Assembly (NCBI RefSeq): GCF_001417815.1 | Contig: NZ_BCFK01000035.1 | Location: forward strand, 26,966 to 90,965 | Source: Bifidobacterium aesculapii | GTDB taxonomy: Bacteria; Actinomycetota; Actinomycetes; Actinomycetales; Bifidobacteriaceae | Reading direction: 5' to 3' | Length of the DNA stretch: 64,000 nucleotides | Part shown: positions 34,983 to 43,870 of the stretch, in pieces | How the letters are laid out: each line of letters opens with the position of its first letter | How positions within the stretch are numbered: position 1 is the stretch's first letter | Made by a program: the position numbers and the translations under genes | The notes under the pieces: model-generated | Databases searched by the model: none | Told to the model about the DNA's origin: nothing | What the model saw: the letters and a program-made list of their open reading frames with translations, nothing else

Positions 34983-37464
34983 ATGAATCTCATGGGCAAA
35001 CTGTCATCGCATGGTCCTGACAGTAGTCGCAACAGCCGCAACAGTCATAACGCAGCCGGCTCACACACCGCAGCCGCATCCGCCAACGTCATCCGCACCG
35101 CCGCGCGTACGGTCGTCGCGTGCGCGGCGACCGTCGCCGCATTGACGGCGCTCGCCGTGCCGTCGTCCGCCGTCGCAGCGGAACGCGCGAACGAACCGTA
35201 TCAGCTCGGCGCGGACGGCACCACCAAACCGGTGTACTCCTACAAGGACGCCATCCGCGAATACGTATACATCGAAATCCCAGACGATGGTGACGGCGAC
35301 GGAAAGAACGATCTGATCCGTGCCGACATCATCCGCCCGAGCGAACTGAACAACGGGCAACACAACGTGCCGATCATCATGGATCCGAGCCCGTACTTCG
35401 GCTACGCGGACCTCGGACGCGGCAACGAAGGCGAAATCAAACTCTACGAGAACGAACAGGACAAGGCCAACAGTCCGGAAACCCAGTTCCCGCTCTACTA
35501 CGACAACTACTTCGTGCCGCGCGGCTACGCCTACGTACTGCCCGACCTGGCAGGAACGAACCTGTCCGAAGGATGCGGCGACATCGGCGGCAAATATGAT
35601 CTCGACTCCGCCAAAGCCGTCGTGGACTGGGCCAACGGACGTGCCAAGGCATACAAATCCAAGACCGCCCCACGCGATGCCGCCAACGAAGTGAAAGCCG
35701 ATTGGGCGTCCGGCAAAGTGGCGTCGTTCGGCAAATCGTATGACGGTTCCGTCACCGATGGCCTCGCCGCCACCGGCGTCGAAGGACTGACCACCATCGT
35801 GCCGATCTCCGGCATCTCCAACCAATACAACTGGTATCGCGCGGGCACGGGTGCGATGTACGCGAACTGGTGGGAGCCCGGCCCGTTCGCCGAGTATCTC
35901 GCCACGGCCGAACCCGGTGCCTCCGACCATTCCGGCAAGGCCGTCTGCAAGGCGCACGTCGAGCAGATGATCAAGGACGAAGACGCGACCACCCGCAACT
36001 ATAACGATTTCTGGAAGGAACGCGACTACGCCTCCCATGTGAAGGACTTCAAGGCGTCCGTGTTCCTCGTGCACGGCGTCAACGATCTCAACGTCCAGAT
36101 GAACAACGTGGACAAGTATTGGGCTGCGCTCCAAGCCAATCACGTGCCGAGCAAGATCTGGCTCAGCCAGGACGGCCATGACGATCCATTCGACTTCCGC
36201 CGTACGGATTGGGTCAACGAAATCCACCGCTGGTTCGACTATTGGCTGTTCGACATCGACAACGGCGTGATGAACGAGCCCCAGGCCTCTGTCGAGAACT
36301 CCGACGGCACATGGAGCGACTACGCGTCATGGCCGGTTCCCGGCGCGCGTGACGTGACCATGTCGTTCGCCAAAGGCGATGTCGATGGTCTTGGCACGCT
36401 CGGCGAGGGGACTCCCGGCGTCGTCCACGCCCGTCGAAGCCTCTTTCAAGGGCGGCAGGGTCGATGAGTTGACCGGTGATGCGCCGTCCGCGGCATACTC
36501 CCTTTCCCGCGGCGCTTCCGGGGCTGACGCCGATGCTGACGATGCGGACGCGACGCGGTCCGCGGCGGCGGATTCCCTCGCTTCCAAGCAGGCGACCGGC
36601 GTGCAGCCGTTCTCCGCGGATTCCGATGGTAGTTCCTCCGATGCGGGCGCGACACCTGAATACGCCATTGCAAAGGACACGCGCCTGCTGTACGTGGGGC
36701 AGCCGCTCGCGAAGGACACGCATATTTCGGGCACGCCGAAGATCCGCCTGTCCGTCAAGGCGACCGCTCCGGACACGAACCTGTCGTTCTCGCTCATCGA
36801 CTATGGTTCCGCGACGCGTATCGAAGCGGACCCGAGCTCGTTGCACGCGCTGATCACAGACAAGACACAGCCGCAGGATTGCGTGGGCGACAGCGTCGAC
36901 GGACGCGACGACGCCTGCTACTACCGTACGGTGGAGAACAAGGTAACCGCCGATTCGTACGTGATTTCGCGCGGATGGGTCAGCACCGCGCACAAGGATT
37001 CGCTGGATGCGCTCAAACCCACACCGGTGAACCAGTACTACGACATCACGTGGGACGGTCTCGCCACGGACTATACGGTTCCCGCCGGCCATCGTCTCGG
37101 CATCGCTATCTACAACAATTCCACGCGCATGGCTGATGTGCCGCTGTCCGACTTCACCGTGGACCTGTCCAAGAGCACGGTGACCGTACCCATCGTCTCG
37201 CCCTCCGGTAACGGAGAAGGCAATGGCGGCAACGGCGATTCCGGGAATGGCGGTGCCGGTGACAATGGCGGTGCGGGTAACGCTGGCGCCGGTGCCGGGA
37301 ACGGCGGTCATAGCGCCAATGCGCAAGGTGGCAAAGGCGATTCCGCCAAGCCGCTGAGCAACACGGGCTTTGATGCCGCCGCACCGTTTGGCATGGCAAT
37401 GGCGTTGCTCGTCGCGGCAGCCGGTCTGATTGTGGTGAAGAGGCGTCGCGATATGCGTGAGTGA
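34983..37464 (+). pseudogene. Wall-anchored S15 (X-Pro dipeptidyl-peptidase/CocE) peptidase split by a frameshift
   Basis: Two frames together encode one surface peptidase. The first (ATG 34983 to TGA 36465-36467, 494 residues) has a signal peptide and the full S15 catalytic set: S252 in GKSYDG, D368 in VHGVND, H399 in QDGHDDP. Homology shifts by +1 near 36410-36425 (GAGGGGACTCCC). The second frame then gives the C-terminal jelly-roll (IRLSVKATAPDTNLSFSL), a Gly/Asn-rich linker, sortase-like LSNTG, a hydrophobic helix and KRRRDMRE to 37464. Removing one base restores 826 codons. As read, the product keeps the active site but loses the wall anchor. Either a recent mutation, a phase-variable tract or a sequencing error. 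Confidence 0.8.
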
Positions 37465-37484
37465 GATCAGACCCTCGCGCATGA

Positions 37485-37537
37485 TATGCCCCTTTCCTTC
37501 GTTGATTCGATGCGTATCGACGAAGGAAAGGGGCATA
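37485..37537 (+). terminator. 22-bp stem-loop after the S15 peptidase gene
   Basis: Bases 37485-37506 pair with 37516-37537 (core TATGCCCCTTTCCTTCGT) with a single G/T pair and a 9-base loop. The stem starts 21 bases after the stop codon. Confidence 0.75.
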
Positions 37538-37544
37538 CGCATAA

Positions 37545-38110
37545 TTGGGCTGCAACCAGTTGGATTTTTCCCCCTAGCGGGATGATGGTGATGATGGTTT
37601 TGGACGATGAGGGGATGTGGTGGTTTCTGCGGTGGCCGACATCATCGGTTCGTGACCATTGATCGCATACGGAAGTCGTGCCACGCATGCGAAAATCATC
37701 GGTCATATGATTCCGGCGCTCTACAAGAGCGGCGCGTGGAGGATTGTGGCGCGGCGATGCTCCACACTCCACACGGGTCATGGACTTCGCAGGTTGTGTT
37801 GAGCGATATCGCTCCACACAACGTGAGTTCCCCGTATTTCTGCACTGGTGCGGAGCGACTCTGCTCCATACAGGTTTTCTCATCCTTTGTGTGGCGCGGC
37901 GTCAGCGCGACACCGGGTGTAACCCATATGGCCTCATCAGCGTGGCTTTGATTCATATGGCCGCACTTGTACGGAGGGCTACGCCCTGCGGATTCGACTT
38001 TGAGGTGATTCTGTGCTGCGGCGTTCCATGTGTGTTTCATGGTCGTGACCACATCGTCTTCCTTCACGCTCGGTGGAGGGGGAGACAATAGAGGTGAGGG
38101 GAAGCGATCG
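37545..38110. other. Gene-free region with hairpins
   Basis: No credible gene was found over about 570 bp. It contains a near-perfect 30-base palindrome (37793-37822, GTTGTGT…GAGCGATATCGCTC…ACACAAC, one mismatched pair) and looser hairpins of similar type (GTGGCGC…GCTCCAC, 37746-37765; TGGTGCGGAGCGACTCTGCTCCA, in 37846-37869). They resemble the hairpin at the centre of the 21-bp array that follows. Confidence 0.5.
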
Positions 38111-38115
38111 TGGAT

Positions 38116-38478
38116 GAACTTGCGCAAGTTGCTGCGAACCTGCGCAGTGAGGCTGCGAACTTGCGCAATCCGAGGGTGAACCTGCGCAATCCTAAGATGA
38201 ACTTGCGCAATCCGGGGGCGAATCTGCGCAGTTGGGATGCGAACCTGCGCACCCCTGTTCTGAAGAGGCTCGTTATACAGCACTGTGGCGCTGCGAGAAA
38301 TGGCTGTATTCCAAGCTTTCCTCGCAGCGCCACAATGGCGAAGCCGCCGTACTACTCGGCCCCTATGCGCAGGTTGGGTCTTCGACTGCGCAGGTTCGAT
38401 CTCCAATCGCGCAGGTTCGCAGGATTACCGCGCAGGTTCACCCACCGACCGCGCAGGTTCGATCCCCGACCGTGCGGC
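38116..38478. repeat. Head-to-head array of 21-bp repeats (locus A)
   Basis: Seven copies of a core GAACCTGCGCA (variants GAACTTGCGCA, GAATCTGCGCA) start at 38116, 38136, 38157, 38178, 38199, 38220 and 38241, a 21-bp period (first step 20). After a spacer of about 115 bp, the reverse complement (TGCGCAGGTTC or CGCGCAGGTTC) starts at 38366, 38387, 38408, 38429 and 38450, with a decayed copy at 38471, again every 21 bp. The spacer holds a 14-bp hairpin, TGTGGCGCTGCGAG (38284-38297) with CTCGCAGCGCCACA (38321-38334). Because 21 bases are seven codons, open frames with heptapeptide repeats arise in several frames; I do not call them genes. Confidence 0.9.
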
Positions 38479-38548
38479 AGAGCTGGTCGTGCTGGGCGGA
38501 GTGCCTCAGTCCGGCGAGCACGACCCCCGACTGCGCGGCGGAGCCCCC

Positions 38549-39742
38549 TTATTTATCCCTGCCCATGCGCTTGCGGGCCAGGCCGAAGTCGACCGCCTCC
38601 GGATGAAGGTAGTTCTTCTCCCGGATGCCGAGCTTGTGCATGGCCACGCCGGTCAGACCGGAGCGGATCAGGCGGTTGGCGAGCAGCGAGGTGATCTCGC
38701 CCGGACCATCGTACGGCGGGGCGACCTCGACGACCTCCATACCGATGATGCCGACCTCGGCCGCGAGCCGGCGGAACGCGGTGAGTACATCCCAGCTGCG
38801 CAGACCACCCGGCTCGGGCGTGCCGGTGGCGGGCGCGAACGCCGGATCGACCACGTCGATGTCAAGCGAAAGATACAGGTAGTCCGCCTGGTCCATCGCC
38901 TCGTTCACGGCGTCCTCAAGCACCTTGTCGAACCCGCGCTGCTCGATTTCGGCCATGAAATGGCATCGCATGCCGCGTTCGGCCATCCAGTTCTGCAACG
39001 TCTGGTCGGGGGAGTATCCGCGCAACCCCACCTGCACGAAGTTCGTGCCCGGCACGGCGCCGCTTTCGATGAGGTGGCGCATCGGGGTGCCGTGCCCGCC
39101 GATGCAGTCGGGCCCTTCCTCCCATGCGTCGCAGTGCGCGTCGAAGTGCACGACGCCGATCTTGCCGAATCCGTAGTGGTCAGCCAGCGCGGTCACGACC
39201 GGCCAGGTCATGCCATGATCGCCGCCCATGGCGATCGGCATGGTGCCGGTTTCGGCGATCGCGCCGACGAACTTGCGTACGGAGTCGAAGGATTTCGGGG
39301 TGTTGCCGCGCACGATGGGCGCGTCTCCGAAGTCGCACACGTTGAGCGTTTCGAACGGGTTCACGTGCGTTTCGAGTCCCATGGAGCCTCGCCCGATCTC
39401 CGTGTTCTGGCCGAGGTAGTCGATGGTGCGGATGTGCATCGGTCCCATGGCCGCGCCGGAGCGTCCGGATACGGTGGAGTCCCACGGCACGCCGTACACG
39501 GCGGCGTCCATGTGCCCCGCGACGAGGTCTTCCGGGGTGAGGCAGACGGGCAGCTGCGCGAACGTCTGGATGCCTCCGAAGCGTCGGTCGTGCTTGCGGT
39601 TGACGTACAGCGGGCCGGGCTTGCGGTCCTTGTTGTAGTCGTCCACGGCGCCGTGGCCTTCCAGCGAGGTGCTGAAGGTGGAGTTCTTGACGGAGAATCC
39701 TTCCGGCCAGTATTCCTCGGCTTCGGTGATGGTGTCGCTCAT
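38549..39742 (-). CDS. Ureohydrolase family enzyme (agmatinase/guanidino-hydrolase type)
   Basis: This 397-residue protein has all arginase-superfamily metal motifs: GGDHGMTW, HFDAHCDAW, and SLDIDVVDPAFAPATGTPEPGG in two parts. It hydrolyses a guanidino compound to urea plus an amine. It is longer than agmatinase (about 300-320), with an N-terminal extension of about 70 residues. That length resembles the nickel-dependent guanidine hydrolase branch more than SpeB, so agmatine, guanidinobutyrate and free guanidine all remain possible. It is divergent from an IclR regulator and near an MHS transporter, and urea transport and urease lie in the same window. RBS AAAGGAA precedes the ATG. Confidence 0.85.
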   Translation of the reverse strand: MSDTITEAEEYWPEGFSVKNSTFSTSLEGHGAVDDYNKDRKPGPLYVNRKHDRRFGGIQTFAQLPVCLTPEDLVAGHMDAAVYGVPWDSTVSGRSGAAMGPMHIRTIDYLGQNTEIGRGSMGLETHVNPFETLNVCDFGDAPIVRGNTPKSFDSVRKFVGAIAETGTMPIAMGGDHGMTWPVVTALADHYGFGKIGVVHFDAHCDAWEEGPDCIGGHGTPMRHLIESGAVPGTNFVQVGLRGYSPDQTLQNWMAERGMRCHFMAEIEQRGFDKVLEDAVNEAMDQADYLYLSLDIDVVDPAFAPATGTPEPGGLRSWDVLTAFRRLAAEVGIIGMEVVEVAPPYDGPGEITSLLANRLIRSGLTGVAMHKLGIREKNYLHPEAVDFGLARKRMGRDK

Positions 39743-39867
39743 CGTTGCGATTCCTTTCCTGTGATGGTTGGTTGTGGTACGTTCTGTTGCGTTCGCCCGG
39801 CCGCCGCCGACGCGGGCGTGGTATACAGTGGTCGGCTATGTGCGTGTTGTCCGGGAGGGGTCATCGT

Positions 39868-40695
39868 ATGGTTGCGCAGACTGGGGAGGATGCCGGTTTC
39901 GGTGAGGGCGTCGAATCGGATGATGCGCGCCGCGTGCCGTCGTCGTTGTCCAATGTGTTCGCGATTCTGCGTTGCTTTTCGGTCGACAGGCCCGAGTTGG
40001 GCGTCACCGACGTCGCCCGCATGACCGGTGTGCACAAGAGCACGGTCTCCCGGATGATGACGAGCCTGCAGCGTCTGGGCTATCTGCACCGCGACGCCGC
40101 GACGGACAAATACCGTCTCGGGGTGTCGTTGCTGACGTTGGTCGCGCCGCTGCTGTCGAATATCGATGTGCGTCGCATCGCCCATCCGCTGCTGCAGGAT
40201 GAGGTCGCGCGTACGCATGAGACCGCTGCGATCGCCGTCATCGAGGATGTGGACCCGATCGTGATCGATCAGATTCCCAGTCCGAAGCTGGTGCGCCACA
40301 CGCAGGAGGTGGGTACGCGCTACCGCGGATGGTCGTCCGCTTCGGTCAAGGTGAGTCTTGCGTTCCGCCCCTGGGGCGAGGCGGAGCGCGCGCTGCGTTC
40401 CGGTTGCGTCGAGGGCGTCGATGGTGGCGACGGGGAGGCGGTCGCGCGTGTGCGCGCCGAGCTCGCGTCGATTCGCAAGGCGGGTTTCGCGGTGAACGAC
40501 GGCGAGAGCGACCCGTGCGAGTTCAGTCTCGCCGCGCCCGTGTTCGGCGCGGATGGCACGCTGCTCGCGGCGTTGATCATCGCCGCGCCAAAATCGCGCG
40601 TCACGCCTGCCGTGTTCGATGAGATTCGCGACATCGTGCTGCATGATGCGCGGCTCGTGTCCCGTCAGCTCGGGTACGTGGCGGGCATCGCGTGA
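39868..40695 (+). CDS. IclR family transcriptional regulator
   Basis: This is a 275-residue IclR-type regulator. Residues about 28-88 form the winged helix (NVFAILRCFSVDRPELGVTDVARMTGVHKSTVSRMMTSL, broken here by the usual turn), and residues 100-275 the ligand-binding domain. It starts at ATG 39868 with GGGAGGGG at 39853-39860; ATG 39838 is in frame but lacks a site. A TATACA -10-like box lies in the divergent gap. It probably controls the ureohydrolase gene and the MHS transporter gene on either side. The effector is unknown. Confidence 0.9.
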   Translation: MVAQTGEDAGFGEGVESDDARRVPSSLSNVFAILRCFSVDRPELGVTDVARMTGVHKSTVSRMMTSLQRLGYLHRDAATDKYRLGVSLLTLVAPLLSNIDVRRIAHPLLQDEVARTHETAAIAVIEDVDPIVIDQIPSPKLVRHTQEVGTRYRGWSSASVKVSLAFRPWGEAERALRSGCVEGVDGGDGEAVARVRAELASIRKAGFAVNDGESDPCEFSLAAPVFGADGTLLAALIIAAPKSRVTPAVFDEIRDIVLHDARLVSRQLGYVAGIA

Positions 40696-40846
40696 TTCGC
40701 GGGTGGCGCGGGTGCCGCGTGCGTCGTCTGTCGCGGCGATGGTCGCGGTGATGGTCGTGCGGATCATGGCGATGCCCTCCTTTCCGGTGATGGTTGGTGT
40801 GAGTGGGGTGTGGCCATCTGGATGATGGCTGCCGGTGGGGTGCGGC

Positions 40847-42313
40847 TCAGGCGATGGCCGTGCCGAGCGCCGGGGTGACGGACGGCATCTTCACGCCCGA
40901 AAAGAAGAGGTCTTTGTTGAGCTTCGTATGCCAGATCGCCACGAACGCGATGGCCGCGATGACGATGAGATAGTAGGCGGGGACGAGCGCGTTGCCGGTG
41001 GCGGAGATCAGCGTGGTGGCGACGAGCGGCGCGGTGCCGCCGAAGATCGCGTTGGCCGTGTTGAAGCTGATCGCGAAGCCGGAGAGACGGACCTCGGTGG
41101 GGAACGTTTCGGGCAGGAAGCTGACGAGCACGCCGTCGTTGAGGGCGAGGATCATCGCCATGCCCATTTCGCCGACGAAGATCGCCACGGCGTTGCCGGT
41201 GTCGAGCAGTAGGAACGCGGGCACGGTGAACACGACGAACAGCACCGAGGCGGCGAGCATCACGCGTTTGCGGCCGAACTTGTCGGACAGGTAGCCGGTG
41301 AAGATCACGAACACGACGTACACGATGAGCGTGGTGGTGGTCGCGGCGGAGGCGAGCGTCTTGTCGGTGTGGAGCGTGGTCGTCAGGTAGGTGGGCAGGT
41401 AGGTGAGGACCGTGTAGAAGCCGACCGCGTTGAGCACGCAGGCGCCGAACGTGAGGATGAGCGGCTTGCGGTAGTCGCGGAACAGCACGCGCAGGGGCAT
41501 GGCCTGCTCCTTCTTCTCGGCCGAACCGATGAGCTGCTGCTCCTGCTGGTAGGCGGGGGATTCGCTCAGGTGCTCGCGGATGAACAGGGTGATCAGGCCG
41601 AGCGGCGCGGCGAGCAGGAACGGCACGCGCCAACCCCAGGCGTTCATCATCGCGTCGGACATGAACGTGGATTCGATGAGGAACACCGCGGAGCCGCCGA
41701 GCAGGCCGGCCGCCTCGGATGCGGGGATGAAGCCGGCGATCATGCCGCGGCGGTGGTGGCCGACGGATTCGCTGAGGAACGTGGCCGCGCCCGCGTATTC
41801 GCCGGAGGCGGAGAAGCTCTGGCAGCAGCGCAGCAGGAGCAGGAGGATCGGCGCGGCGATGCCGATGGTCGCGTAGCCGGGCAGGCATCCGATGAGGAAC
41901 GTCGCGCCGGACATGAACAGGATGGAGTGGGTCAGCGTGCTCTTGCGGCCGTGCTTGTCGCCCCAGTTGCCCCAGAACGCGGCGCCGATCGGGCGCGCGA
42001 TGAAGGAGAGGGCGAACACGGCGAACGCCTGGATGAGCGAGACCGTGGGGTCCTGGTTGGGGAAGAAGATCGTGGCGATGACCGTGGCGAAGTAGGTGTA
42101 TGACGCGTAGTCGAACCACTCGATGAAGTTGCCCATGAACGACGAGAAGGTGAGCTTGCGGATCGTCGAATCGGAGACTTCCTGGACGGTGTACTGCGGT
42201 GTTGCGGCTGTTGCGGTGGCTGCGGTGGCTGCTGCGGTGGTGATGCTCGCGCCGTCGGTCGGTGCGGCCGCGGTATCGGATACTGCTGATGCGGCTTGCG
42301 ACTCCTTGTTCAT
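40847..42313 (-). CDS. MFS transporter of the metabolite:H+ symporter (MHS/ProP) family
   Basis: This is a 488-residue 12-helix transporter. FMGNFIEWFDYASYTYFA and GNWGDKHGRKSTL are MHS signatures (ProP, ShiA, KgtP). The N-terminal 55 residues are an Ala/Thr-rich cytoplasmic stretch. It probably imports an organic acid, betaine or cationic solute with protons. It lies 150 bp from the IclR gene in convergent orientation and near the ureohydrolase gene, so it may import that enzyme's substrate. RBS GAAGGGG precedes the ATG complementary to 42311-42313. A promoter with an adjacent palindrome lies upstream. Confidence 0.9.
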   Translation of the reverse strand: MNKESQAASAVSDTAAAPTDGASITTAAATAATATAATPQYTVQEVSDSTIRKLTFSSFMGNFIEWFDYASYTYFATVIATIFFPNQDPTVSLIQAFAVFALSFIARPIGAAFWGNWGDKHGRKSTLTHSILFMSGATFLIGCLPGYATIGIAAPILLLLLRCCQSFSASGEYAGAATFLSESVGHHRRGMIAGFIPASEAAGLLGGSAVFLIESTFMSDAMMNAWGWRVPFLLAAPLGLITLFIREHLSESPAYQQEQQLIGSAEKKEQAMPLRVLFRDYRKPLILTFGACVLNAVGFYTVLTYLPTYLTTTLHTDKTLASAATTTTLIVYVVFVIFTGYLSDKFGRKRVMLAASVLFVVFTVPAFLLLDTGNAVAIFVGEMGMAMILALNDGVLVSFLPETFPTEVRLSGFAISFNTANAIFGGTAPLVATTLISATGNALVPAYYLIVIAAIAFVAIWHTKLNKDLFFSGVKMPSVTPALGTAIA

Positions 42314-42340
42314 GATGACCCCTTCCGGTCGTTGCTGAAT

Positions 42341-42387
42341 ATGCAACTGAGTTGCATGAATCACATAGTGACGTTCGGAAGTGTCAA
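42341..42387 (-). promoter_or_regulatory. Promoter and operator-like palindrome of the MHS transporter gene
   Basis: On the minus strand TTGACA (42382-42387), a 16-base spacer and TGTGAT (42360-42365) form a promoter. Directly downstream, ATGCAAC-tga-GTTGCAT (42341-42357) is a perfect 17-base palindrome at the expected start of transcription. It is a good candidate operator for the neighbouring IclR protein, which is inference. Confidence 0.5.
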
Positions 42388-42553
42388 CACGGTTTCACTA
42401 TTGTTTCGTGGAAGGGGTCGTGAGGTTTCCGGAGTATTTCCGCGGCCGGCGTCATTGCCGGCATGTTTCGGTACTGGGGCGTGCGGGGGTGGGCGGAGCG
42501 GGCGGGCGCGGCTGCGGAATGCCGCCCCGTCCGCCTCGGCGGATGTGGGTGGA

Positions 42554-43627
42554 CTACTCGCAGGCCACGCCGTCGCGGTCGCGGTCGAGCTTGGTCGAGT
42601 AGCCGGGCTGGCCCTGATAGAGAGGGGCCTTGCCGGCGGCGCGTACGGCCGAGCAGTTCGGGTAGTAGACGTCGGCCTCCTGCTGCTGGGTCTGGGCTTG
42701 GGCTTCCGCCTGGCGCTGCGCCTCCTCGGCGGCCTGACGTTGCGCTTCGGCCTCGCGCTGCGCGGCTTCGGCTTCGGCCGCCTGCTTCGCGGCCTCGTCG
42801 GCGGCCGCCTGCGTGCCGTCGGCCGAGGGCACGGTCTGGGTCGGGCAGGTGTTGAGGATCTTCGTCATCGCCTTGCGTTCCGCCTTGGTGACCCACAGCG
42901 AGTACTTCGCCTTCACGCCGATCTGCCGCGCCACGTACTCGCAGCGGAACGATTTGTTCTTCGGCAGCCAGGTGGCCGCGTCGCCGTCGCTTTTCCGCTG
43001 GTTGGCGGGGCCGTCGACCGCGAGCAGGTTGTACGGGTCGTTGGCGAGCTGCTTGCGCTGGGATGCGGACAACTTCTGCGCGCCCTTCTGCCACGCGTCG
43101 GACAGGGCGACCACATGGTCGATCTGCACGGCGCTGCTGGTCTTGTTGCCGCGTTTGAAACTGATGGTCTTGCCGGTGTACGGGTCTTCGAGCGTGCCCG
43201 ATGTGACGATGCAGTCGTGCGTGCCGGACTTGAAGGTCGTGCCCGTCAGGTCGCGCTTGAGGATGTCGTTGCGGGTGTCGCAGCCGTTATGGTCCACGTC
43301 CGCCCACGCCGCGCCGAACTGGGTGCGCGCGTAGCCGGTCTTCGGCGCACGCCCCTTGGTCTTGAGCGTCGCCAGCACCTCGGTCGCGGGCTTGCCCGCG
43401 TAATCCTCGGTGGCGGTTGTGGCCGCGATGGCGGTGGTGCCGCCGGTGGAGGCGGCGATGGTGCCGATCGTGCCCGCGCCGTCCGCGGCGAGCGCCGGCG
43501 TCGGCGCGACGAGCAGCGTCGCCGCCAACGCGAGCGCCGCTGCGGCGGCGAGTGGTGCCGTGACGCGCGACGATGTGCGTGCGGTCGTGGTCGTTCCGAT
43601 GTCCTTCCGATGACAGAAGCCGAACAT
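42554..43627 (-). CDS. Secreted HNH nuclease with C-terminal excalibur domain
   Basis: This 357-residue protein has a signal peptide ending near ALA47 and a DUF1524/GmrSD-type HNH domain. Its motifs are VQIDHVVALSDAW (D170, H171) and DPYNLLAVDGPANQRKSD (N200, N209, K212). A long Ala/Glu/Gln helix follows (about 265-315), and then an excalibur calcium-binding domain with YYPNCSAVRAAGKAPLY and DRDRDGVACE. It is expected to degrade extracellular DNA outside the cell. RBS AGGAAG precedes the ATG. No immunity gene is adjacent, as expected for a nutritional nuclease. Confidence 0.88.
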   Translation of the reverse strand: MFGFCHRKDIGTTTTARTSSRVTAPLAAAAALALAATLLVAPTPALAADGAGTIGTIAASTGGTTAIAATTATEDYAGKPATEVLATLKTKGRAPKTGYARTQFGAAWADVDHNGCDTRNDILKRDLTGTTFKSGTHDCIVTSGTLEDPYTGKTISFKRGNKTSSAVQIDHVVALSDAWQKGAQKLSASQRKQLANDPYNLLAVDGPANQRKSDGDAATWLPKNKSFRCEYVARQIGVKAKYSLWVTKAERKAMTKILNTCPTQTVPSADGTQAAADEAAKQAAEAEAAQREAEAQRQAAEEAQRQAEAQAQTQQQEADVYYPNCSAVRAAGKAPLYQGQPGYSTKLDRDRDGVACE

Positions 43628-43828
43628 CCTGCTTCCTTTCTTTCTCCCCTTGCCGGGTCTCTTCAGGTGCCGCGCGGAAAGCCCCACGCGCGGCGGCAGC
43701 GTCCATGCTACCTTGTGGGCACAGGATTGTGTGATTGGTGTCGGCGTGAAAAAGAAGGTATGAGAGGAGTGAGAGCGGCAGACTCGTATAGGTCGGATGT
43801 CACAAAGTCGAACGCTCAGGCAAGCGCA

Positions 43829-43857
43829 TTGAGCATTTCCTTCGCGCTTCCTATCTG
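43829..43857 (+). promoter_or_regulatory. Promoter of the restriction-modification genes
   Basis: TTGAGC (43829-43834), a 17-base spacer and TATCTG (43852-43857) would start transcription about 5-7 bases before ATG 43871. No Shine-Dalgarno is present there, consistent with a nearly leaderless mRNA. Confidence 0.35.
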
Positions 43858-43870
43858 GCCAGCTATCCTG

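Noticed and set aside
37607..37951. A 115-residue frame upstream of locus A
   Set aside because: It spans hairpins, lacks a ribosome site and shows no recognisable domain.
38110..38694. Proteins with heptapeptide repeats (ANLRNPG type) across the 21-bp arrays
   Set aside because: A 21-base period without a stop keeps several frames open on both strands. No frame has a good ribosome site at both loci, and codon use does not fit.
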